From Plotosus lineatus (Eukaryota > Chordata > Actinopteri > Siluriformes > Plotosidae), in assembly GCA_024760905.1 (NCBI GenBank), contig CM045731.1:56630125-56694124 (forward strand): a DNA stretch of 64,000 bases, given 5' to 3'. This document shows positions 31,673 to 42,385 of this stretch, piece by piece; position 1 is the stretch's first letter, and every line of letters begins with the position of its first letter. The translations under genes and the position numbers were made by a program. The notes under the pieces are model-generated. The model did no database searches and was not told the origin of the DNA. It saw only the letters and a list, made by a program, of their open reading frames with translations.

Positions 31673-32022
31673 GCATTATGTGTATATAATATAAATAACT
31701 ATATTTTCAATGCCATGAATGCTTATAATAACAATTAAATATTCAAAAATAATGCATAAGATGTGAATAAAATATAAATATACACACATACAGACGCATA
31801 CGCACACACACAGATGTGCACCTTACGTAAAAATGTAAGTAGTTTTGTTGGGGGGGGTTGTTGTTTTTTTACATAATTGGCCTTGTTTTTGTGGCATTTT
31901 CCTTAACTTTTTCACTGTTTCATTAATTTCCTTATTTTTTAATTTTTCGATGAATATTTTTGAAAAACCAGTGATGCACTGAAGCTGCAGAAACTGAAGC
32001 ATGAAGTAGTGAGGGATCCCTG
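31673..32022 (+). mobile_element. Single arm of the 22.5-24.0 kb inverted-repeat element
   Basis: Matches 23640-24035 in order: ATTCAAAAATAATGCATAAG, AAAATGTAAGTAGTTTTGTT, CATTTTCCTTAACTTTTTC, and ends AGGGATCCCTG followed by TA. The opposite arm is absent here. The left edge abuts the RTE-A 5' end. Confidence 0.7.
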
Positions 32023-32041
32023 TATCTGTGTATACACACAT

Positions 32042-32330
32042 ATGTGTGTGTGTGTGTGTGTGTATATGTCCATATATATCGGTTTACACCGTTTCGTGGT
32101 TACAAACGCACCCCCATAAAAATATAAAAAATAATATTACGTGGTTATGTAAACAAACGCAAACTAGTTTCGGGCGCTCGAAACGGAAGAATACGCCGTG
32201 TTGTGGTTGTGGGCCGAGGAAGACGGCGTCGCTTCCCTTCGTTCAGTCTCGGTACTGTAATATTATTTGTCATTACGTCTTACGTGGTTACGTAAACAAA
32301 CGCAAACTAGTTTCGGGCACGCGAGATGCA
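32042..32330. repeat. (GT)n and a 38-bp direct repeat
   Basis: GTGTGTGTG at 32044-32062. Then TACGTGGTTATGTAAACAAA..CTAGTTTCGGGC at about 32139 recurs at about 32281, with CpG-rich sequence between. It may be the flank of the transposon relic that follows. Confidence 0.6.
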
Positions 32331-32532
32331 GCAAGCGTTGGCAACTTTTGAGGCTCAGGATCCCAACTTGGGAAGGTTCACTAGGATTTCCAGAGGCATC
32401 ATGGATTTGATGCAATGCTACAAGGAGATCTTGGATGAGAAGAGCTTGCTCTCTGTCCAGTCTAACTTGGAGCAGTATTTTAAGAAGGTAGAGAGGCCTG
32501 TAACAGATCCTGTACCTGTACCTGATCAGTAG
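32326..32532 (+). pseudogene. Probable Tigger-type transposase C-terminal fragment
   Basis: The 68-codon ORF reads 'ATFEAQDPNLGRFTRISRG', 'IMDLMQCYKEILDEK' and 'SNLEQYFKKVERP'. The 'CYKEI..K..S.Q..L..FFKKV.RP' pattern resembles the C-terminal tail of fish Tigger/TIGD1-like transposases. No catalytic core is present upstream. The match is from memory of a short, low-information region, so a host exon or another transposon is possible. Confidence 0.45.
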
Positions 32533-32544
32533 AGTGACACTTAT

Positions 32545-32660
32545 CTGTAGTGACTGATTTGCGCAATAATCATGAGACTTATTGATAATGAGATTTGTTG
32601 CCAACACTTTTAATAATCGATTTTTTTCAATTTTATCGATTCGTTGTTGCAGCACTACAG
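32545..32660 (-). mobile_element. hAT-type terminal relic
   Basis: TTTTAATAATCGATTTTTTTC and TTATCGATTCGTTGTTGCAGC, read in reverse, resemble the 'GCTGCAACGA..AATCGAT' ends of a widespread fish hAT family. Confidence 0.45.
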
Positions 32661-32693
32661 CTCACCAAACCATCACAGGGCCAACACACATAT

Positions 32694-32729
<36 letters not shown>

Positions 32730-32966
32730 CAAAAAGAAAAAAAAAACACTTAAAGTCAGAAAAACATTTAGCTGCAATTTGGAACAGCCTGTTAACCTTT
32801 TGCGGATATTTTTTGTTCTGTGTTCGGAAACTGGAATATCCAGAGGAGACCCACACAAGCTCATGGAGAAAATGCAAACTCAGTACAGAAACGCCCACAG
32901 CCGGGATTTGAACCCAGGACCTTCTTTCTGAGAACGGACATGCTAATCACTGCACCACAGTGCAGA
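32661..32966 (-). repeat. SINE-A with (CA)n
   Basis: Reversed SINE-A from CAGCTCACCAAACCATCACA to CATGCTAATCACTGCACCAC. A (CA)n array at 32698-32726 is at the same SINE position as in other copies. Confidence 0.8.
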
Positions 32967-33645
32967 TTTATGCTAATTTTCAAACAAAATAAGATTGTAG
33001 GTTGATAGTCTGGCTCTATTATATGTCCCATTTCTGGCATTTACATTTATAACCCTGCCAGGGATCCATGTTAATATAGGTGAGCTGAAAAATACACCCA
33101 ATATGGGATTGTTCATGGGTTCCATAGTGGGCCCATGTTAACTGTCCACATGTGTAATTGGGCTCCACTTGAATTATGCCTGGGCTACTTGGGGACCAAA
33201 TGTTTATGTTAACTAGGATAAACGTGGATCATTTAAGTGCTTCCTACTCAGGTAACCTCACAGCGCCCCCAGTATCAGTCTTACTTTGGGTACCAATGGG
33301 AAATCAATTCATGTGGGCAGTTTCTTGACATTTTGTGTAATCACCATCAAACAGGGACATCTACCTGAAGCTAGCAGTAGGGGTGTTAAGTTCAATAATT
33401 TGGAGGTTGTAGGTTAGGCAACTCAGATAGTACGTGCTATAGTGTCTGCATCATCCATAGTTGCAGGCATCTCACACACACCAATAAATTTGAAATAGGC
33501 ACATTTCTTTCCCCAGCAATTGTGAATGTGGTTGCACCATACCCAAGCCCTACAGCCTAGTTAGTGGCCCTTAGGGTTGGCATATCCTCAGTTGACATGC
33601 AGCCGCTGTTGAAACCCATACAGAACCCATTTTCAGCCCACATAC
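32967..33645. other. No gene recognised
   Basis: Unassigned sequence. It may include an old dispersed repeat (GGGCCCATGTTAACTGTCC), but I cannot match it elsewhere in the window. Confidence 0.4.
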
Positions 33646-33925
33646 AGGCAGAAAGGTGGTGTTGTGGTTAATATATCCATCTCACAGCAAGAAGGTCCTG
33701 GGCTTCTGTGAGCATGTTCTCTCTGCGCTTGCATGGGGTTTCCTCTGAGTACTCCGGTTAGCTCCAACAATCCAAAGACATGTCCACTAGACTAATTGAA
33801 GGTTTCAAACTTCCCCTAGGTGTGAGTGTGAGTATGGATAGTTGTGTGCGTGCTGGTGAGCTGTTCAGGGTGTACCCCGCCTTTACCCACTGTCGGCTGG
33901 GATAGGCTCAATCTGAATCAATACT
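33646..33925 (+). repeat. SINE-A
   Basis: Head GGTGGTGTTGTGGTTAATAT, CTCACAGCAAGAAGGTCCTG, then GGTGAGCTGTTCAGGGTGTA and GGCTGGGATAGGCTC. Confidence 0.85.
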
Positions 33926-33931
33926 TCCTGA

Positions 33932-34822
33932 CTAAGCATATGACAGGGTGCCGAGAGAGGAACTGTGGTATTACATGAGGAACTCTGGAGTAGCAGAGAA
34001 GTATCTTAGAGTGGTGCAGGAGATGTATGAGAGATGTAAGACAGTGGTGAGGTGTGCTGTCGGTGTGACAGAAGAGTTCAAGGTGGAGGTGGGACTGCAT
34101 CAAGGGTCAGCTCTGAGCCCCTTTCTTGTTTGCTATGGTGATGGACAGGCTGACAGACGAGGTTAGACAAGAATCTTCATGGACTATGATGTTTGCAGAT
34201 GACATTGTGATCTGTAGTGAGAGCAGAGAACAAATGCAGGAAAATCTAGAGAGGTGGAGGTATGCCCTGGAAAGGAGAGGAATGAAGGTTAGCCTCAGTA
34301 AAACAGAATACATGTGCGTGAACGACAAGGACCCAACAGGAACGGTGAGATTACAGGGAGCAGAGATAAAGAAGGTAGAGGATTTTAAGTACTTAGGTTC
34401 AACAATCCAGAGCAATGGAGATTGTGGGAAAGAGGTGAGGAAGCGTGTGCAGGCAGGTTGGAAAGGTTGGAGAAAAGTGTCCGGTGTGATGTGTGATAGG
34501 AGAGTATTGGCAAGAATGAAAGGAAAAGTGTACAAAATGGTGTTGAGGCCAACGATGTTGTATGATTTAGAAACAATGGACTGAGGAAAAGACAGGAGGC
34601 AGAGCTGGAGGTAGCAGAGATGAAAATGTTGAGGTTCTCTTTGGGAGTAACGAGGATTGATAGGATCAGGAATGAGCACATCAGACGGGCAGCACATGTA
34701 AGACGTTTTGGAGACAAAGTCAGAGAGGCTCGATTGAGATGGTTTGGACATGTACAGAAGAGGAATCGTGAGTATATTGGTAGTAGGATGGTGAGGTTGG
34801 AACTACCAGGCACAAGGCCTGT
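33932..34822 (+). pseudogene. RTE-A LINE fragment: RT core to near C-terminus
   Basis: Starts at codons for 'AYDRVPREELWYYMRNSG', continues through 'GLHQGSALSPFLV', 'FADDIVICSES' (34190-34225), 'RRGMKVSLSKTEYM' and 'KKVEDFKYLGS', and ends in the 'LRWFGHVQKRNREYIGS' region. Frameshifts occur near 34130 and 34585. Both ends are truncated: the 3' end stops at the 'LELPGTRP' codons without the RTE-A tail. That is not normal for a simple insertion and implies later deletion. Confidence 0.85.
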
Positions 34823-35377
34823 CTTCATTTCCTGGTTTACCAGATTCCATTTGTTCTTGTGACTATGGATTTGCCAACCTCTGAATATCCTACTCCAGGA
34901 TTTTGGCCTGAAGATGGGATCCAATAAAAAGGCTCAGCATGTTCATCTGACCCCCTCAAGCTTCCTAATCATTACACAGAAACTATAAGAAATGGTGTGG
35001 GGGTTTTTTTGGATACAATATTGTTATCTCTATCGCATATGACTGCCCTTGATTGATCAAACCCACACATGATAATGGAGGTTTTATGCCCATCATCCCC
35101 CCCATAACATGGCGCAGCAGGGACGAGGATAACACGGTCAGTCGCCTCTCAGCATGATGTCCAGCAGCAGTGTGTGGGAGGGAATACAGCTTTCACATAC
35201 TTCTCACACAGGCTGTAATGATTTCCAACTGCAGAGTCAGAAATTCGGCTCATTACGCCGTTCACAGCCGAGATGGAAAGCGATTCACCTGATAAAGTGC
35301 ATGCTTGTAACTTACTTAAATATGAATTTAATAATGTTACATTTGTAGTAATTTGCTTGACCTTTACTATTTGCAAC
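34823..35377. other. No gene or repeat recognised
   Basis: Unassigned sequence with only short ORFs. Confidence 0.4.
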
Positions 35378-35541
35378 AGGCAGCAAGGTGGTATTCTGGC
35401 TTGGACATCTACCCCACAGCAACAAGGTCCTGGGTTTAAGAATTAGGCTCTTCAAGGGCGTGTCTGTATGGATTTTGCATATTCTCCAGTGTTTGTGTGG
35501 GTTTCCTCCAGGTAGTAGACTTTTCCGCTGACAGTCCAAGG

Positions 35542-35576
<35 letters not shown>

Positions 35577-35683
35577 GACCCTGCAGTGGCCTGGCGAGGT
35601 GTTCAGCATGTATCCCGGCCTTAACCCAGGGACAGCTGAGAGAGGCTCCAGCCTCCCCGCAGCCGTAATAGGATTAAGAGGGG
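35378..35683 (+). repeat. SINE-A with (TG)n
   Basis: Head GGCAGCAAGGTGGTATTCTG, AGCAACAAGGTCCTGGGTTT, (TG)n at 35549-35574, tail CCGTAATAGGATTAAGAGGG. Confidence 0.85.
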
Positions 35684-35853
35684 CAACTGTAGCCTAATAA
35701 TTATAGTAGCTGCTTTGGGACCAAAAAGTCACTTGTTCGATTCTTGAACCAGCAAGGAAACTGTGCAGTGGTGGGGGAGTGAGCTGCACCTTACCTCCCT
35801 CCAAATTAGTGGCTTAAGTGCCCCTGAGCAAAGCATCTAACCCTCAACTGCTC

Positions 35854-35892
<39 letters not shown>
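35684..35892 (+). repeat. SINE-C with (GT)n
   Basis: tRNA-like GCAACTGTAGCCTAATAATT, B-box-like TTGTTCGATTCTTGAACC, then GTGCCCCTGAGCAAAGCATC and CCTCAACTGCTC, typical of a fish tRNA-derived SINE. It ends in a GT run at 35859-35892. Confidence 0.65.
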
Positions 35893-35903
<11 letters not shown>

Positions 35904-35953
35904 CTCATTTTGTATAGGTTAAATGTAGAGGAAATAATTTCTCTTATGTATTA

Positions 35954-36262
35954 TGATACAGTAGTACATCAGAGGGACAGCACATGTTAGAGGCTTTGGA
36001 GACAAAGTCAGAGAGGTTAGATTGAGATGGTTTGGACATGTACAGAGGAGGGATAGTGAGTATATTGGTAATAGGATGCTGAGGTTGGAACTACCAGGCA
36101 GAAGACCGAGAGGAAGACCAAAGAGAAGATTTATGGATGTCGTGAAAGACATGAAGGTAGTTGGTGTAAGAGAAGAAGATGCAGAGGATAGGGTGAGATG
36201 GAGGCAGATGATTCGCTGTGGCGACCCCTGAAGGAAAAAGCCGAAAGGAAAAGAAGAAGAAG
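35954..36262 (+). pseudogene. RTE-A LINE, 5'-truncated, last ~300 bp
   Basis: Covers the C-terminal codons ('MRWFGHVQRRDSEYIGNRM', 'RGRPKRRFMDVV') and the full 3' end GCTGTGGCGACCCCTGAAGG and AAAGCCGAAAGGAAAAGAAG. It is very short and 5'-truncated. Confidence 0.85.
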
Positions 36263-37506
36263 ATATCAAAATAAAAATAAATTAAGGTTTGCCAAATTAA
36301 TGAATAAATAGTTCCATTCAAAAGCTTCCAAAGCTGCTTTTTTCTGGTAGGGATCTACATACAATAGACCAGGTAACCATCCTCAGAGAAACACACCAAA
36401 GAAACTTGAAGGGTCTCTAAATTTTCCAAGACTTTAGATGTACAGACATCAACAAGAGATTATGTTTCTCAATGTTTTGAATGGTTTCAGGAACAGAAAC
36501 TTGTTTGAAGGTTATCTGAGGGGTGTAAAGGAACAGAAGTGAATAGCATTTTATAGTTCATACCATGTGGAACTATTATCACCAGACATCATTTAATTGC
36601 CGATGCAGTCATTTGAGAGGAGTGTAAGTCCTGATGATTGGCTTCATATGACTTTAAGTATTGTGGGTTACTAGCTGGATGGCGACAGATGTGCAAACTG
36701 GTTTGCAGAAGAGAGACAGCATTGGTGTCCTCCTGCATGAAGTTCCAACTGTAGACTCCTGGTAACCTGCGACCCTTAGTAGACTTGTGTTAAGTACTTT
36801 TTAATTTATGCTAATTATCCCACAAATGACTAACAAGAACATGCAGTGTTGGCATTATCCTTTAATTAACATAATGCTGCATTACTTTAGCGGGTGTATT
36901 TGCAGTACAGTATTTTGAGTTTGGATGTCATTTTCAGTCGCTCTCACCCCAAGGTCGTTGTTTTAGGGTCCATTAGCTTCTTGAACACAATATAAGGGAT
37001 GTTAGAGATCTCATTATGCTTAGTGGCATTTGTGAGTAAAAATGGGGGGAAAAAAACACAAATGAGGCACAAATTCTAAATTGTTGCATCTTGAAAACTT
37101 TAGAAAGAGTCTTTGAGCTGGATGTAAAAAAAAACAACAACACTCACATCTAGAGTGCTAACTAGAGTATAACTAGAGTATAATGTATCCCATCATGCAT
37201 CATGGATAATGCCACTATAGTATATAGATACTATATGGGAACATATTTTAGTCACCCATTTACTTCTCTGATTATTTGTAAGTCCCCATATGATTTCCTA
37301 TCAGTGTTCCGTAATAACTGCATGACAAGCAGAACTTGTTATTCAAGTTATTCACATTCAAAGCCCTATGACCTTGATTTTCACCTTTCAAGGTCCCTCA
37401 AGATTAAAGGTAATTGTTCCATTTGAAAGTGCATAAATGTTTTCCTGTTTGTGCAAAATCCTGTGACCTTAATTTTGACCTTGCAAGGTAATTGTTTAAT
37501 TTAAAA
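36263..37506. other. No gene recognised; GACCTT-rich stretch at the right
   Basis: Mostly unassigned. 37262-37505 contains repeated GACCTT/AAGGT motifs (CCTTGATTTTCACCTTTCAA; CTTGCAAGGTAATTG) and is probably related to the repeats at 240-352 and 38418-38540. Confidence 0.4.
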
Positions 37507-38302
37507 GTCGTTTGCAGATGACATCGTGATCTGTAGTGAGAGCAGAGAACAAGTGCAGGAAAATCTAGAGAGGTGGAGGTATGCCCTGGAAAGGAGGGGA
37601 ATGAAAGTTAGTCTCAGTAAGACAGAATACATGTGTGTGAACGACAAGGACCCAACAGGAACGGTGAGGTTACAGGGAGCAGAGATAAAGAAGGTGGAGG
37701 ATTTTAAGTACTTAGGCTCAACAACCCAGAGCAATGGAGAGTGTGGAAAAGAGGTGAAGAAGCGTGTGCAGGCAGGTTGGAATGGATGGAGAAAAGTGTC
37801 CGATGTGATGTGTGATAGGAAGGTATCGGCAAGAATGAAGGGAAAAGTGTACAAGACGGTGATGAGGCCAGCGATGTTGTATGGTTTAGAGACAGTGGCC
37901 CTGGGGAAAAGACAGGAGTCAGAGCTGGAGGTAGCAGAGATGAAAATGTTGAGGTTCTCTTTGGGAGTAACGAGGATGGATAGGATCAGAAACGAGTACA
38001 TCAGAGGGACAGCACATGTTAGATGTTTTGGAGACAAAGTCAGAGAGGCTAGATTGAGATGGTTTGGACATGTACAGAGGAGGGATAGTAAGTATATTGG
38101 TAGTAGGATGCTGAGGTTGGAACTACCAGGCAGAAGGCCCAGAGGAAGACCAAAGAGAAGATTTATGGATGCGGTGAAGGCGGACATGAAGGTCGTTGGA
38201 GTAAGAGTAGAAGATGCAGAGGATAGGGAGAGATGGAGGCAGATCATTTGCTGTGGCGACCCCTGAAGGGAACAGCCGAAAGAAAAAGAAGAAGAAGAAG
38301 AT
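37507..38302 (+). pseudogene. RTE-A LINE, 5'-truncated at the FADD motif
   Basis: Opens at codons 'FADDIVICSESREQVQ', then an uninterrupted frame of 246 codons to a stop just before the 3' end: 'RRGMKVSLSKTEYMCVN', 'KKVEDFKYLGST', 'MLYGLETVALGKRQ', 'LRWFGHVQRRDSKYIGS', 'RGRPKRRFMDAV', 'WRQIICCGDP'. The tail is AAGAAAAAGAAGAAGAAGAA. No frameshift, so this is a recent insertion. The C-terminus closely matches the 28.5-31.7 kb copy. Confidence 0.9.
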
Positions 38303-38417
38303 GGTGTCCCATATATCTCTTATAGCATCTATGGGTCCATCTCACTTGAGTAATGAAGTATGTCCTGTCAATTTTATTTCTTATTTAATTATTTATATGA
38401 AAAATATCCAATATCCA

Positions 38418-38545
38418 AAACTTTGTGTTCTTGTTCTGTGACCTTGACCTTCCCTTGACCCAGACTTTCCAGAATCAAACTATCTTTGGGAGTTAAGCAA
38501 TGTAGTATCCCCACCAAGTTTCGTGAAACTCTGTACATGAGTGTG
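38418..38545 (+). repeat. Dispersed repeat with TGACCTTGACCT
   Basis: Related to 240-352 (TTGACCCAGACTTTCCAGAA; ACCAAGTTTCGTG). It contains TGACCTTGACCT at 38439-38450, an ERR/SF-1-like extended half-site in reverse. Being a binding site is inference. Confidence 0.5.
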
Positions 38546-39694
38546 AATATTTCTTTGCAATGGTAACAATTGGTTGAATCGATTCTTTGTTGGTTGAAGT
38601 TTTACTTGAACTAAGCTAAGGCTAATGTGGCTAATGAGTAATGGAAGCTTCTTGGTAGAAGCTTTAAAATCTGACTTTCGGTTTTTAAATGATTCTGATA
38701 GAAATAATACCTCTCCATTTTTTTAATACAGGCCTATTCTGCTGGTGGTCATGTAGGTTGATGATTTCATTTCTCCACTTTTCATTCACATACCAAACAT
38801 GGAAAATGATTTCAAAAAGAAGCAGCACTCGGAGTGAATATTATCAATAAATATGGAGATCTGTGCAAAACTACATTTATCCCTCATTCTAAAATGCCTC
38901 AAAAGAGAGCAAAAGAGAAGTAAAACAATAACAACAACTACAACAAAAAATTATTAGACCCACGCAGCACATGTGAGCTTGGCAAATAACTGGCAGGAGG
39001 AAGCGGGCAGGTCGTGTGGCACACTGGCAGCAAAGCACAGACACTTCCTCCTGTTTGTGCCCGGAGATACGACGCCAATTACACTCTCAGTGGGAACGGA
39101 CTATTTGTGGAAGCCTCAGCCTTACATGAGCAGGGGATGTTAGCGTTAGCTGTGCTCACAGCGGCCATCATCACACCTCTTTACCTCACACCGAGGCACA
39201 CTTGGGAAGCAGCCAATCAAAAGGTCATATACGGTGTGACATCACAGGAGGGATTCAGAGCACGTCCCGCTGTCTGTTATACTAGCCCTTTTTTCAGCAC
39301 ATGGGTTTTCAACCATTGTGTTCCTTATAAATATGTCAGCACCTTTATGGTTTCAATCAAGGAAAATAAATCTCATTAGTAAAGCCCTCATACTACAATA
39401 ATATTCATAGTGATCTTTTTTTTTATCGAGGGCAATTTAGGTTACTTCAGCATTTTGTGATCACTGATATAATCCAGAGATACATGCAATGCCTAAAACT
39501 GTGCTGGTGGCATGTGACAGGATGGTAGTCCCACTTTCTGTACCATCATGACAGGGTGTGTAGGTCATGTGACACAATGACAGGACATGATGACAAGGTA
39601 GAGGGATGAAAGGACTTGACTCGTTTCATGGGACATTTGTCGGGATTCCCTGAAGCCGTAATCATTTTAGACATATGCTGATTGAGAGTCGGGT
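38546..39694. other. No gene recognised; orphan 121-codon ORF
   Basis: An ORF at 39014-39379 (+) has no domain I recognise. The remainder is unassigned. Confidence 0.35.
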
Positions 39695-40390
39695 AGTATG
39701 AAAGTGTAGTGGTTAGCACTTTCGCCTCATTGCAAAAAGCTCCTGGGTTTGAAACCCGAGGTCACCGAGGGCATTTCGGTGTGGAATTTGCATGTTGTCA
39801 TCATGCTTGTATTGGTTTCCTCTGTTTTATATTTTTTTGGGGCAGTGGTGGTCTAGTGGTATAAGGGCCGGATCACTGATCCAAAGGTTGGGGGTTCGAG
39901 TCCCACTCTCCACCAGGTTGTCACTGCCCCCCCCCAGTGCAGCTAACTGGGTTATCAAAGTCCGGCCATGTCTCTCACTGTCTATGGTGTGACGCATGTA
40001 AAAGAACCATTGCTGACTTTCGACAAGAGTAGGCTGCAAAGCCATCAGCGTGTTTCCGCCCTGCGATGGCCTGGCGAGCTGTCCAGGGTGTACTCTGCCC
40101 TCGCCCCGAGTTGGCTGGGACGGGCACCAGCCTCCCCATGACCCTAATTAGGATGAAGCGGTTACAGAAAATGATGATGATGATGATGAACTGTTTTCTA
40201 TTTTGCTCTTACAGTCCAAAAACATGACCACTGGGCTAATTAGCTAGCTGCCCCTATGTGTGAGCTTGAATAGTTGTGTGTATGTTAGCAAACTGCTCAG
40301 GGTGTACCCACTTTCACCCAGTGTTGGGTGAGATAGGCCTGCCAGTGATTCTAGTAGGATTAAGTGCAAATGGCTGAGTGATTGTTAGTC
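39695..40390 (+). repeat. SINE-A split by a SINE-B2
   Basis: The first half (GTGTAGTGGTTAGCACTTTC to GTATTGGTTTCCTCTG) lies at 39695-39838 and the second half (CTTACAGTCCAAAAACATGA to GTAGGATTAAGTGCAAATG) resumes after 40190. All SINE-A modules are present once the insert is removed. Confidence 0.9.
39839..40190 (+). repeat. SINE-B2 nested in SINE-A, 14-bp TSD
   Basis: Head GGGGCAGTGGTGGTCTAGTG, B-box GGTTCGAGTCCC, tail GACCCTAATTAGGATGAAGC and (GAT)n. CTGTTTTMTATTTT flanks it at 39822-39835 and 40191-40204 with one mismatch. Confidence 0.9.
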
Positions 40391-40442
40391 ATCCTATGAT
40401 TTATGTGTTTATGCGTCTCAAGGCACGGTCTACTGGTTAGAG

Positions 40443-41268
40443 CAGGGGTCAGGAACCTATGGCTCGCGAGCCAGATGTGGCTCTTTTGATCTCTGCATCT
40501 GACTGTCAGATAAATCAGGTGGCCTTTATTAACAGAATAACTAATACACAATTTCGCTGTCCTTTAAATAAAAATACAGAAAAAAGCCATCAAATAAAAT
40601 AAAAACAGATAAATAAATCTAACGCATTTTAATCTATAAATCTATTTTCAACTCTACTTGTCGCTGTGGCGTGCAGCGGAGAGCCGATCCTTTCTGTACT
40701 CCAGTGTGTGGGTGGGTCCTTACCTTGAAACTCTAATTTTATCGGATTATATGCAACAGCTTGCGCGAGTTATTTTTGGGTTAAGAGGTAAATTTCCCTA
40801 ATTTTTGATCCTCTCATTTGCATGAAGCCAATGAGAGCTGGCAAGCAAAACACAAATGGACAGACATGGATAAACTTCAACCCGCAGACCAGCTGATTGC
40901 CAAAACTTGAGACACGCTTCCTGTCACATAAACACTGCAGCGTGCGAGTCGTGCCGTATTGACCATGTTTGGCTCCACATGCGCACGGGAGCAGTCCTTC
41001 TCACCTGAAAAACATCAAGACCAACCTGCGGTGACATTTAACAGATGGAAGCCTAAACGCCTGCATGAAGCTGAACCTCAGCACATACCAACCAGACTCC
41101 AAAGCCATCAGCAAAACCATGCAGCACCAGAAGTCGCATTAATAGTAAAAAGTACTTTTCTTATTAATAAATAATTTCGTTATAACAATGTTGTTTAAAA
41201 TAAAGTCAGAGTCTTATTATACTCTAAAATTGTTGGTCTTCTTTTTCATTTACTGTTGTTGTATTCAG

Positions 41269-41327
<59 letters not shown>

Positions 41328-41396
41328 TCTCAGAGGATTAGATTTTAAAATGTGTTTATTTTTGGTTCTCTTAGTCAAAAAGTTTCCCGACCCTTG
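40443..41396 (+). mobile_element. hAT element with perfect 8-bp TSD
   Basis: Ends CAGGGGTCAGGAACCTATGG and, reverse-complemented, CAAGGGTCGGGAAACTTTTT. GGTTAGAG is duplicated exactly at 40435-40442 and 41397-41404. The left subterminal 'GGCTCGCGAGCCAGATGTGG' is typical of Charlie/ZBED5-type fish hATs. The (AT)n at 41272-41324 is internal. The target looks like a tRNA-type SINE head (CACGGTCTACTGGTTAGAG). Confidence 0.9.
40963..41145 (+). pseudogene. hAT transposase C-terminal (dimerisation) relic
   Basis: Two frames together resemble the hAT C-terminal dimerisation region: 'TMFGSTCAREQSFS' at the start, then, in another frame, 'CMKLNLSTYQPDSKAISKTM' and 'QHQKSH' followed by a stop. 'MFGSTY.CE.SFS' and 'CL.L....Y.PD...' are the usual landmarks. 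A stop and a frameshift lie between. The catalytic core is missing, so the 954-bp element is non-autonomous. The same interior occurs at 22925-23300. Confidence 0.7.
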
Positions 41397-41404
41397 GGTT
41401 AGAG

Positions 41405-42191
41405 TCATACAAAGCACACGCTGGTGTAAAGTGGACTGTACGGTAATTCCCTACTGTACATTACAGGTTTTGAAAATGTTAGTGCCTACAAAAAACAGAG
41501 GTGGGAAGTCTCTATCTCACTCAGATCCCGCCCTTCAGTGACATTCTCTGAAACCATGCTCATTTTAAATATATGCTGATGGAGGAGGATGATGAACTCA
41601 TCACACTTTATTAATTTTTATGTTTATTATGCTGCTCTTTAAATACAACCCTGAGGTCCGGTGGAACTGAAATCTCTACCTCTGAACTCTCTGAACTTTC
41701 CTATATTACACACATCTTATTAGTGTTTCACAGCTGCAGTGAACCCATTAAACTCAGAGCACTGTGAGAGCTAGAAACCCCAGCCCTCCCCTCCCCACAC
41801 CTCCCACCTCATACACCCTAAGTAATCCTGACTATGTTTCAGTTCAAAGGTGGCCTGGTGTGGCAGTGTGTCCTACAGACCTGTGGGCAGGACTCTACAG
41901 AACAATATAGGGTTTAGAAATCAAGCAGGACTAAAATACAGCTGTGTTCATCTATATTTTTAAATAGTGAAATTTATTTAAGGCTGCAATAAGCCAATGA
42001 ATAATTAATATTGTTTCAGGCGATGCGTGCATGCAGTTTTCACTCAAATTACCACATCAGGAAGGAACTATGCATTTAAACTAGCATCTTATGAAGAAAC
42101 CCAGTATGAACTAACTCGCATCCTTCAACTCTGGAGTCATTAAAGGTTAAAGGTTAAATGAGCACATGTGACACAAAGCAACACTACACTC
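41405..42191. other. No gene or repeat recognised
   Basis: Unassigned sequence. Confidence 0.4.
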
Positions 42192-42385
42192 TCTCTCACT
42201 CACTTGCTCATTTGCCGATCTGCTTAATCCTACCAGGGTCATAGGGAGGCTGAAGCATATTTCAGCCAACATTGGGCGAAGGCGGAGAACACCATGAAAT
42301 TGTAGTGCCAACATACACATGCCCACTCCCACTCCCACCTAAAAGCAATCTGAAACAGCCAATCAGCCCTAAGACACGTGTAACA
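42192..42385 (-). repeat. SINE-A, partial
   Basis: Reversed tail (GCTTAATCCTACCAGGGTCA; TTCAGCCAACATTGGGCG) to AGCAATCTGAAACAGCCAAT. The head is missing. Confidence 0.75.

Noticed and set aside
39014..39379. 121-codon ORF as a candidate host exon
   Set aside because: No recognisable domain and no splice or promoter context.
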